DNA of 5,392 nt from positions 1-5,392 of the forward strand of contig JAZKZE010000071.1 of assembly GCA_045612485.1 (NCBI GenBank), read 5' to 3'. Position 1 is the first letter of the stretch, and every line of letters begins with the position of its first letter. The notes under the pieces were generated by a model. It had not been told where the DNA came from, did no database searches, and saw only the letters and a program-made list of their open reading frames with translations. The position numbers and the translations under genes were made by a program. Positions 1-5,392 of this stretch are shown here, one piece after another. The DNA is from RGIG5327 sp045612485 (lineage in GTDB: Bacteria > Verrucomicrobiota > Lentisphaeria > Victivallales > UBA1829).

Positions 1-2
1 GC

Positions 3-701
3 AACAACCTCGATGTGACCAACCCCGCCCCCCGCTGTCCGGTTATCCTGCTGCTGGATACTTCCGGAAGTATGTCAGGAGCCCCCCTCCGGGAACTGCA
101 GTCCGGTCTGGATCAGTTCCTCAAAGAGACCAGCGACGATGAAACCGCCAGTATGAGTGTGGAACTGGAGATCATCACCTTTGGCGGAGATGCCGAAATC
201 GCATCTGCCTTTGCTCCGGTGTGCGATATTGCCGATATGCCGCCCGCATTGGACGCTAATGGCTGTACACCTTTGGGCGAAGCCTTGAAACTGGCAGACT
301 CCGAACTGAAAGCCCGCCGCAGACTTTATAAACAGAAAGGGATCGCAAGTTACAAACCGTGGATCGTTTTGATGACGGACGGCTGTCCCAACGATGACTA
401 TGAAAGTGCCGCAGCATCCATGAAACGCATGGGGGACGAGGGCAAACTGCAGTATATCGGTATCGGCATCGGTGAAGAGGCTGATTTTGATACTTTGCGG
501 AAGATCTTGCCGGAGCGTCCCGGACCGGTGAAACTCAAAGGGTTGTGCTTCAAGGAGTTCTTTAAGTGGCTCACCGATTCACTTAAAAGCGTTTCCGCAA
601 GTTCCGTTGCCGAACAGGACAATGTCCGTCTGGGCAATGTGACCAGTTGGGCAGACCTTGCCGGAATTCCTGCTCCCGCTGAAGAGGAGGAGTGTGAATG
701 A
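3..701 (+). CDS. TerY-like vWA domain protein (5' end outside window)
   Basis: This is a cytoplasmic von Willebrand factor A domain protein of the TerY type, expected to bind a divalent metal and act as a protein-interaction module in a phosphorylation-based signalling system. Counting from the GTG at 15, the MIDAS motif DTSGSMSG (Asp15, Ser17, Ser19) follows a hydrophobic strand VILLL. Thr85 in CTPLGEAL and Asp122 in LMTDGCPND supply the remaining metal-site residues, so the site is complete. The ending FKEFFKWLTDSL is typical of TerY-like proteins, and an acidic tail (EEEECE) closes the protein. The frame is open to the left edge and reads NNLDV before the GTG; since the family usually has a short N-terminal extension ending in NP..R.P before the first strand, the true start is probably a few codons upstream and GTG 15 an internal valine. 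Length (about 230 residues) is normal. The stop overlaps the next gene by four bases, indicating translational coupling. Confidence 0.93.
   Translation, partial: NNLDVTNPAPRCPVILLLDTSGSMSGAPLRELQSGLDQFLKETSDDETASMSVELEIITFGGDAEIASAFAPVCDIADMPPALDANGCTPLGEALKLADSELKARRRLYKQKGIASYKPWIVLMTDGCPNDDYESAAASMKRMGDEGKLQYIGIGIGEEADFDTLRKILPERPGPVKLKGLCFKEFFKWLTDSLKSVSASSVAEQDNVRLGNVTSWADLAGIPAPAEEEECE
685..690 (+). promoter_or_regulatory. Shine-Dalgarno site for the PP2C gene
   Basis: A perfect AGGAGG sits seven bases before the ATG at 698, inside the last codons of the vWA gene. It fixes the phosphatase start and supports translation of both genes from one transcript. It also accounts for part of the Glu-rich C-terminus of the vWA protein. 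Confidence 0.8.
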
Positions 702-1531
702 AATTTGCGTATCACGCAGTTTCCATTCCCGGCAACGGACACATCCGTACCGAACGCCCCTGTCAGGATGCTTGCGGCGTTTGGTGCGATCACCGCCCCT
801 GTCTCATCGTCTGTGACGGCAGGGGCAGTGCCAGTCACTCCCATTACGGTGCAAGGGCAGCGGTGGAAGCATTCCGTAGTCAGTGTGCGGTAATGGAAGA
901 TCTCCTTGCCGCCATCCTTGACGGGGAAAAGTGGAACGATAACCGCTGGAACCGTTTCTGTGATTTAATGATCCGTACTGTCTGCCAGAAGAAAATCGAA
1001 CTTGCGGAAAAATTTGATTTGCCGGAAAAAGAGTTTGATTTCACCATAGCCTTTGCGGTGTGGGGCAAAGAACGGTGCGGATTTTTTCAGGTGGGTGACG
1101 GAGCGATCACTGTCCGGGAAAATGGAGAATGTTACTGTGTTTTTGAACCGGATAAGGGAGAGTTTGACAATCAAACCACATTTCTGCGGTATGGTGATGA
1201 ACTCAAAAAAGAGTATCACGCCCGGTTGATCGCCAGTTGCGACATAGACGGAATCGCCATCACCAGTGACGGCCCGGAATATTTGATGTTCCAACTGCCA
1301 AGCATGATCCCGGGTCCGATTTTCAATAAAATGTTTGATGATCTGAAATCGGAAACCTTGCGCCGTCAGGATATCCTTGATTACCTGACAGGTTCCCGCT
1401 GGAGCCGCGATCCACGGGGCAATGATGACCGCAGTCTTGCAATTTTAACGATAGGAGAAAATGATGAAACAGATCATATTCAGTACCCTGATCCTCTTGA
1501 CTGTAACGGGATGTGCCCCCCGTCTGCCTGA
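698..1531 (+). CDS. PP2C-family serine/threonine protein phosphatase
   Basis: This is a PP2C-type, metal-dependent phosphatase of the group found beside TerY-like vWA proteins. It would remove phosphate from Ser/Thr residues, presumably reversing a partner kinase. Family motifs appear in order: RPCQDA (Gln23, Asp24), VCDGRGS (Asp40, Gly41), FTIAFAVW (115-122), QVGDGAI (131-137), ITSDGPEYL (Asp191) and GNDDRSLAILTI (Asp243, Asp244). The core metal-binding aspartates are therefore present and an active enzyme is likely. There is no signal peptide or membrane segment, so it is cytoplasmic. The start has a strong AGGAGG and overlaps the vWA stop as ATGA. The PP2C fold should end near residue 252; the last 25 or so residues, with two cysteines and several prolines, are encoded in the overlap with the downstream lipoprotein gene and look like a by-product of that overlap. 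The substrate is unknown. Confidence 0.92.
   Translation: MKFAYHAVSIPGNGHIRTERPCQDACGVWCDHRPCLIVCDGRGSASHSHYGARAAVEAFRSQCAVMEDLLAAILDGEKWNDNRWNRFCDLMIRTVCQKKIELAEKFDLPEKEFDFTIAFAVWGKERCGFFQVGDGAITVRENGECYCVFEPDKGEFDNQTTFLRYGDELKKEYHARLIASCDIDGIAITSDGPEYLMFQLPSMIPGPIFNKMFDDLKSETLRRQDILDYLTGSRWSRDPRGNDDRSLAILTIGENDETDHIQYPDPLDCNGMCPPSA
1453..1457 (+). promoter_or_regulatory. Shine-Dalgarno site deciding the lipoprotein start
   Basis: AGGAG lies three bases before the ATG at 1461 and six bases before the ATG at 1464. The second spacing is normal and the first too short, so 1464 is preferred. The site lies inside the phosphatase coding region, so the lipoprotein is probably translated from the same message. 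Confidence 0.6.
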
Positions 1532-1871
1532 AGATGAATTGAGTTCGACCCGAAACCGTCTGGAACATTACCTCATAAATAATGCCATGACGCAAAGTGA
1601 GATGAATATTTTGAGTCAATATATTCTTCAAATGACCAATATGGAAAAATATATGATTGAGTATCGCATCTGGAACCAGCCCAATTATGCCCAAATAGAA
1701 AAAGCGTTTATGGCAGATTGTGAAACATGGGAAAAACGTGCTGAAGCGGAAGCGCAAAGGCCCAGCGAGTTTGAGGGTGGTTCTATGGCACCAACGGATC
1801 ATAACCTGCGAATGTCTGGTTTTATTGAAAAACGCATTGAAGAACTCAAATTAAAATGGCTGGTAAGATAA
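1464..1871 (+). CDS. Small lipoprotein, LprI/DUF1311-like
   Basis: This is a 135-residue exported lipoprotein. The N-terminus MKQ is followed by a hydrophobic core (IIFSTLILLTV) and a lipobox-like TVTGC, with Cys17 as the acylated residue. The mature part resembles the LprI N-terminal/DUF1311 family, some members of which inhibit lysozyme. Visible points of similarity are NAMTQSEMN (40-48), a Trp-x-x-x-Arg-like segment ETWEKRAEAEA (87-97), the GGS turn at 105-107 and a final helix with EKRIEEL (122-128). Most of the paired cysteines common in this family are missing, so the assignment is by pattern and moderately uncertain. It starts inside the phosphatase gene (68-base overlap) with its own AGGAG site, which places it in the same operon. 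Its envelope location contrasts with two cytoplasmic signalling partners. It could be an output or sensor component, or protect the wall. Lysozyme inhibition is inferred, not shown. Confidence 0.75.
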   Translation: MKQIIFSTLILLTVTGCAPRLPEDELSSTRNRLEHYLINNAMTQSEMNILSQYILQMTNMEKYMIEYRIWNQPNYAQIEKAFMADCETWEKRAEAEAQRPSEFEGGSMAPTDHNLRMSGFIEKRIEELKLKWLVR

Positions 1872-1903
1872 AAATCTCAAACAAGTGTCGGTGTAAGATT
1901 TTT
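1870..1903 (+). terminator. Weak terminator-like hairpin after the lipoprotein
   Basis: AAAAATCT (1870-1877) and AGATTTTT (1896-1903) are perfect inverted repeats of eight bases around an 18-base loop, starting on the stop codon of the lipoprotein. The 3' arm ends in five T. The stem is AT-rich and the loop long, so as an intrinsic terminator it is weak. Its position, right at the end of a three-gene unit, is the best argument for it. Confidence 0.35.
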
Positions 1904-2027
1904 GGGTATAAAACAATTTGTTACGCTTGAAAAAATACTGTATTGAGTGTATTTCACTATGATGTGTTTTGGATTTAACAACGGAGGTACAAAACCATAC
2001 AAAACAGAAAACTTGCAAATTACACAG

Positions 2028-2043
2028 CCGTCTTTTGAGACGG
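2028..2043. other. Small perfect hairpin
   Basis: CCGTCT and AGACGG form a six-base stem around the loop TTTG. No T-run follows on the plus strand, so it is not a typical intrinsic terminator. On the minus strand it is followed by mixed sequence. It lies within the gene-free stretch and may be part of a folded leader or a repeat remnant. Confidence 0.35.
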
Positions 2044-2217
2044 TGTTAAAAATAAGCGCACCAACGAAACCGCCAAATTTTTCAACAACAGCGCGCAACA
2101 GGGCAGACCGCATTTACGGCCTGGCTCTTTGCACAGTTGTGGGCCTTGGCAGGTCTCGTTGGCACATCAAGTCGGGGCCATTCTTTTTTACTGTAAATCC
2201 TCGACTCTCAAATAGAT

Positions 2218-2224
2218 GAGGAAA
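2218..2224 (+). promoter_or_regulatory. Shine-Dalgarno site for the nuclease remnant
   Basis: GAGGAAA lies nine bases before the ATG at 2234. The alternative ATG at 2216 has no such site upstream, and starting there would add MRKASR before an already normal signal peptide. The site therefore favours 2234 as the start. Confidence 0.5.
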
Positions 2225-2233
2225 GCCAGCCGG

Positions 2234-2500
2234 ATGGTAAAAGACAAAGTAAAACCTTTATTCAAATTTTTACTCACTCTCTGCTTTGTTTTGCTCGCCA
2301 ATTGCCAAACTGTAGGGCTGAATCCTCAATACGATAACCTTTCATCCGGTATTCCCGGCAAAGCCGATACAATCATTGACCGTCCCGGTTATGCTCTTGG
2401 TTACATTGAATACCACGAGCTACCGGCATGGGGCATTTATGTAATGACCAAAGAAGAGGCTCTCACCAAAGAAGCCCGGCGGACAAACAGATTCCGCACT
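2234..2500 (+). pseudogene. Truncated secreted DNA/RNA non-specific endonuclease
   Basis: This is the N-terminal 89 residues of an exported endonuclease of the NucA/NUC1 (Endonuclease_NS) family, enzymes that cut DNA and RNA with a beta-beta-alpha-metal active site. The signal peptide has a Lys-rich start (MVKDKVKPLFK), a hydrophobic core (FLLTLCFVLLA) and Cys23 in LLANC; Asn just before the Cys is atypical, so lipid attachment is likely but not certain. The mature part begins the family fold: GIPGKAD, then RPGYALGYIEYHELPAWGIY, then MTKEEAL and RRTNRFRT. In the family an Asp normally follows this last segment, then DY..SGYDRGH with the catalytic His. Here homology stops right after RFRT, and the reading frame runs on to a stop at 2753-2755 through the antisense of the mannosidase gene, giving a meaningless Lys/Phe-rich tail. 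The catalytic half is absent, so no nuclease activity is expected from this copy. An intact gene cut by an assembly error would look the same. Confidence 0.8.
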
Positions 2501-2510
2501 TCATGCCTTC
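2490..2510. other. Junction between nuclease remnant and mannosidase gene
   Basis: Nuclease similarity ends with the Thr codon at 2498-2500. The TGA stop of the minus-strand mannosidase occupies 2501-2503. Two unrelated coding sequences on opposite strands therefore abut with no spacer and no terminator for either. No insertion-sequence ends, target duplication or attachment site is visible. This marks a recombination breakpoint or a misjoined contig. Confidence 0.6.
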
Positions 2511-5392
2511 CGGAGGAAAAAAGTTCTGATCTCAAAAGGAGCAAGAGAAAGAGTTGCTTTCCCTTTTCTTACAGGAATCTTTTCCCCTTTTTCCCATTCC
2601 ATAAGAGATGTTGTTTCCAATGTACGGAATTCGTCAGAAGAAAAAACAAGTTCCCCGGAGGAGTGTTCCCCTTTTGTTTCCACAACTCTTATAACCAGAG
2701 AATCTTCTTTTTCCGCTTTTTTCAATACTTCAAGGGAAATACTGTCATTTTCTGACTGAACTTTACACAAAGGAGTTCTTTCCCCTCCTGCATATCCCTC
2801 AAATTGGACAGGCTCTCTGTTTACAGCAGAACTTTCCTGCATTAAGGAAGAATTTACCGCATTTCCTTTGTGAGGATAGAAGCAATAGGTAAATAACTGT
2901 TTTCCCTGATCCGCTTCAAAATCCGGGGATTTGGGTGAGCGGAGCAAGGCAAGATCCAGGACATTCCCTTTGACTTTATATCCGTATTTACAGTCATTGA
3001 GTAAAGCAACACCGTAACACTCCGAACTTAAATCTGCATATTTCTGCCCGCAGGCTTCAAACCTTGCAATATCCCAGGAGGTATTGTCCGCGGTACTGCG
3101 TTTCACATAGCCATATTGAATATCATATTGCGCTTCATTGGCAAAAATATCCACCGGAAAAGCCGTACGCAGCATCTTGCGGACTTCATGCCAATCAACT
3201 TCCGTAACAAAATCCAGCCTTTTGCTGTTGGCTTCCAGAATGACTTTCTGTTTTATAAGGGATTTTTCTGTGGAGAAAGTCAGTTCCAGAATACTGCGCA
3301 ATTTTCCTTCTGTAATTTTTTTAACATCTCTGGCTTTCAATACTTCCACAAGTTCTTTGGGATAATAGATATCTATATCCCACGCTTCATAATTATTGGG
3401 GTGGTCATGATAAAGGGAAAGGATATTGCCGGGAGAGGAAAGAAGCTCCCGCTTTTCCTCTTTATCAAATGCACTTTTCAACTCTCCATCTTTTGTAAAT
3501 TCATAACGGATAAGATCATTTTCCAAAACAGTATGAATATTTTTTCTTTTCTCATTCTTTCCGGAAATACAACAATCCTTCTCCTTCTCCTTTTTCTTCT
3601 TTCCCTTATGCAATGTGGTAAAAGAATTTCCCGGCAGATTTACAGATGCAACAAGTTTATCCTTTTCTTTCTGCACCTTTATAATTTCCCCGTTTTCATC
3701 TGTTACACAATGATCCAGCCAGCTTGCAGGAAGTTCTATACAGTTATTATAAGTGGAGGAAAGAGTATTGACAAGAAGAAGAGCGTTCTCATCCTTTTTG
3801 AAAAGATTTTTTGCATTCTTTGTAAGAAGCTGCCGGCATTTTTCAAGAATATGGGCATGATCCTTTTCTGTCTGCTCATAAATTTCGGAAATGGAGGACC
3901 CCGGAATAATATCATGGAATTGATTCAGCAGAAGAGTTTTCCAGCATTGATCCAATTCCTTTTGCGGATATTTTGCCAACGGAAGATGGGAAAGGATAAA
4001 TTCCGTTGCAGCAAGCATTTGCTCACATTTTCTATTCCCCCTTTTTGTGCGTGCCTGGGAGGTAAGAGTTCCCCTGTGGTATTCAAGATACAGTTCCCCT
4101 GTCCATTTTTCCAGTTTTCCTGCATCTTTGGAAAGTTTTTCAAAAAAGTGATCCGCACGGGAAAATTTTACTTTCGGAGTAAATTCCCAATCCTTTTCTC
4201 TATTCCCCATTTCCAGCATCTCATCAGATGGACCGCCTCCGCCATCGCCCACACCGAAAAGACTTAAAAAGTGATCCAGAAAACCATTTTCCTTGAAACG
4301 GTTTTGAGCTGTCATAAGGAGGGCGGGTGCAAGTTTGGAAGCATAATTATTTTCCGGCGGGAAATGAGTAAGAACGGAAGAACCGTCTATCCCCTGCCAT
4401 ATAAATGTGTTATGCGGGAAAGTATTGATTTGGCTCCAGGAAAGTTTCTGGGTAAGAAAATAGTCACAACCGGATTTTTTTATGATCTGGGGCATGGCAG
4501 CGGAATAGCCGAAAACATCAGGCAGCCAAAGGTTTTTCACATCAAAACCGAATTCATCCATAAAGAAATTCTTACCGTGAAGGAACTGCCGCACCATGGA
4601 TTCTCCGGAAATCAGATTTCCATCTGCTTCCACCCACATCCCGCCCTGTATTTCCCAGCGGCCTTCCCGGACACGTTTTTTGATTTCCTCAAAAAGTTCG
4701 GGATAATGTTCTTTCACAAAACTGTATAACTGGGCCTGGGATGCCCCGAAAACATAATCCGGATACTCTTCCATCAGCCGTAACTGGGAGGCAAAAGTCC
4801 GGGCGGCTTTCCTGATACTTTCCCTTACCTGCCACAACCAGCCCACATCAATATGGGCGTGACCGACCGCATATGCTGTATGGGCACTTTTTATTGCTGG
4901 ATAGGAGAAAATTTCTTTAAGAACATTTCTGCATTTTTCAGCATTATCGGGATCATCATGGTAGAGAGAAAGAGCCTCATTAAGAGTATGGAGGATTTTG
5001 TTTCTCCTGTAATCCTCTGCGGGAAGAGTTGTCAAAACTTCATAAAGAGCTGTCACATCAAGAAAAAGCTGCCATACATTTCTTCTGAATACGGCAAGAC
5101 GCATTTTTCTTGCAACAGCACTCATATTCCCTTTTGGAAATTTAGTATCAAGAGGCGGATCCCGGTCAAACCCCACCCCGGCAAGGTAACTGGCGCAGGC
5201 TTCCACCCAGAACTCCGCCTTTTCCCCGCCTTTTGCTTTACAGAAGAAAACACGGTTTTTCTGGTATGACGGGGCAAAAACCGATCCTCCGCTGAATCCG
5301 CAGCAGGGGACGCCATTTTTATCCATAAGCATCGCTTCCCCGGAAAGCTGCAAAAGAAGAACTACTTCTTTATTTTTCCATTTTGCAGGAAC
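2501..5392 (-). CDS. GH38 alpha-mannosidase (5' end outside window)
   Basis: This is a zinc-dependent, retaining alpha-mannosidase of glycoside hydrolase family 38, in the branch related to cytosolic MAN2C1-type and bacterial enzymes; it would trim alpha-mannose from glycans. Residues are counted from the TTG at 5353. An N-terminal beta-rich domain (about 1-150) precedes the catalytic domain, which begins at GHAHIDVGWLW (His167 and Asp169, zinc ligands). The nucleophile is Asp279 in LWLPDVFGYS, followed by GVGDGGGGP (367-375), and QFHDIIPGSS supplies the third zinc ligand, His480. The C-terminal beta domains include YEAWDIDIYY (655-664) and CYGVALLNDCKYGY (779-792). The ending APFEIRTFFLRKA matches the usual family end, so the C-terminus appears complete. 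The frame is open to the right edge and reads VPAKWKNKEVVLLL before the TTG, which looks like family sequence, so the real start is off-window and TTG 5353 is an internal leucine codon. Whether it has a signal peptide cannot be seen. A Lys/Glu-rich insert lies at 583-604. Confidence 0.95.
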   Translation of the reverse strand, partial: VPAKWKNKEVVLLLQLSGEAMLMDKNGVPCCGFSGGSVFAPSYQKNRVFFCKAKGGEKAEFWVEACASYLAGVGFDRDPPLDTKFPKGNMSAVARKMRLAVFRRNVWQLFLDVTALYEVLTTLPAEDYRRNKILHTLNEALSLYHDDPDNAEKCRNVLKEIFSYPAIKSAHTAYAVGHAHIDVGWLWQVRESIRKAARTFASQLRLMEEYPDYVFGASQAQLYSFVKEHYPELFEEIKKRVREGRWEIQGGMWVEADGNLISGESMVRQFLHGKNFFMDEFGFDVKNLWLPDVFGYSAAMPQIIKKSGCDYFLTQKLSWSQINTFPHNTFIWQGIDGSSVLTHFPPENNYASKLAPALLMTAQNRFKENGFLDHFLSLFGVGDGGGGPSDEMLEMGNREKDWEFTPKVKFSRADHFFEKLSKDAGKLEKWTGELYLEYHRGTLTSQARTKRGNRKCEQMLAATEFILSHLPLAKYPQKELDQCWKTLLLNQFHDIIPGSSISEIYEQTEKDHAHILEKCRQLLTKNAKNLFKKDENALLLVNTLSSTYNNCIELPASWLDHCVTDENGEIIKVQKEKDKLVASVNLPGNSFTTLHKGKKKKEKEKDCCISGKNEKRKNIHTVLENDLIRYEFTKDGELKSAFDKEEKRELLSSPGNILSLYHDHPNNYEAWDIDIYYPKELVEVLKARDVKKITEGKLRSILELTFSTEKSLIKQKVILEANSKRLDFVTEVDWHEVRKMLRTAFPVDIFANEAQYDIQYGYVKRSTADNTSWDIARFEACGQKYADLSSECYGVALLNDCKYGYKVKGNVLDLALLRSPKSPDFEADQGKQLFTYCFYPHKGNAVNSSLMQESSAVNREPVQFEGYAGGERTPLCKVQSENDSISLEVLKKAEKEDSLVIRVVETKGEHSSGELVFSSDEFRTLETTSLMEWEKGEKIPVRKGKATLSLAPFEIRTFFLRKA

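Larger units (their letters stand above)
1872..2233. other. Intergenic region without a convincing gene
   Basis: This gap of about 360 bases holds no recognisable protein. Its first 110 bases are AT-rich. A good GGAGGT at 1983-1988 has no ATG, GTG or TTG at proper distance; an ATA stands at 1997. Reading from that ATA gives 13 codons, a TGA at 2036, then an uninterrupted stretch to a TAG at 2213. This could be a decayed small gene, but no family is recognisable. Another frame is open from an ATG at 1947 to a TGA at 2217 (90 codons) and lacks a Shine-Dalgarno site. From about 2090 the composition becomes more GC-rich. The stretch may be a remnant of a mobile or repeated element, or a long leader for the nuclease gene; the sequence alone does not decide. 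Confidence 0.4.

Noticed and set aside
398..844. Minus-strand open frame of 148 codons across the vWA-PP2C boundary
   Set aside because: It is antisense to two genes with clear motifs, has low-complexity Ser/Ala-rich composition and resembles no family.
1927..1955. Possible sigma70-like promoter, TTGAAA, 17 bases, TATTTC
   Set aside because: The -35 box is good, but the -10 box matches only three of six bases, and in AT-rich DNA such a pair is expected by chance.
1877..2113. Minus-strand open frame of 78 codons in the intergenic region
   Set aside because: It has no Shine-Dalgarno site or recognisable domain, and overlaps the possible decayed plus-strand frame. It could not be supported as a gene.
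1947..2219. Plus-strand open frame of 90 codons ending in an ATGA overlap with an ATG at 2216
   Set aside because: The overlap looks like coupling, but the frame has no Shine-Dalgarno site, no recognisable product, and the nuclease more likely starts at 2234. Described as part of the intergenic region instead.
2501..2755. C-terminal half of the plus-strand frame continuing from the nuclease (to 2755)
   Set aside because: It reads the complement of the mannosidase C-terminus and lacks the nuclease DRGH motif, so it is a run-on artefact rather than part of a functional fusion protein.
3116..4267. Long plus-strand open frame of 383 codons
   Set aside because: It lies wholly antisense to the well-supported GH38 gene, is rich in Phe, Ile and Lys as expected from the complement of its codons, and shows no domain. 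The other open frames opposite the mannosidase fail for the same reason.
1..5392. CRISPR arrays, tRNA or rRNA genes, insertion sequences
   Set aside because: No regularly spaced direct repeats, no tRNA-like cloverleaf, no conserved rRNA sequence and no transposase were seen on either strand.

Overview
The window looks like bacterial chromosomal or metagenomic DNA from a Gram-negative-type organism: two short secreted proteins carry lipoprotein-style signal peptides, and genes are preceded by good Shine-Dalgarno sites. A Lentisphaerota/Verrucomicrobiota-like gut bacterium would fit the mix of a TerY-type signalling pair and a large GH38 mannosidase. That guess rests on general gene content, not on a marker gene, and should be treated as weak.

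Left part (1-1871): three tightly coupled plus-strand genes. The first is a TerY-like von Willebrand A (vWA) protein with a complete MIDAS metal site; its start lies just off the left edge. Its stop overlaps (ATGA) the start of a PP2C-type protein phosphatase. The phosphatase overlaps by about 68 bases a small lipoprotein whose C-terminal half resembles the LprI/DUF1311 lysozyme-inhibitor family. vWA plus PP2C is the core of the known TerY-P signalling triad. Its third member, a protein kinase, is not in the window and may lie upstream. The coupled envelope lipoprotein is the unusual part.

Middle (1872-2500): about 360 bases without a convincing gene. It contains a weak terminator-like hairpin after the lipoprotein, an orphan Shine-Dalgarno site, a small perfect hairpin, and what may be a decayed reading frame. 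Then comes the N-terminal third of a secreted DNA/RNA non-specific endonuclease (NucA/NUC1 type). It is cut off just before the position of the conserved Asp and well before the catalytic DRGH motif.

Right part (2501-5392): one large minus-strand gene for a GH38 alpha-mannosidase, with all expected zinc and nucleophile residues. Its start lies beyond the right edge. Its stop codon begins exactly where nuclease homology ends, so 2500/2501 is a sharp junction. It is either a real rearrangement that destroyed the nuclease or an assembly chimera. If chimeric, the two halves may not be neighbours in any genome, and the mannosidase should not be read as part of the signalling locus.
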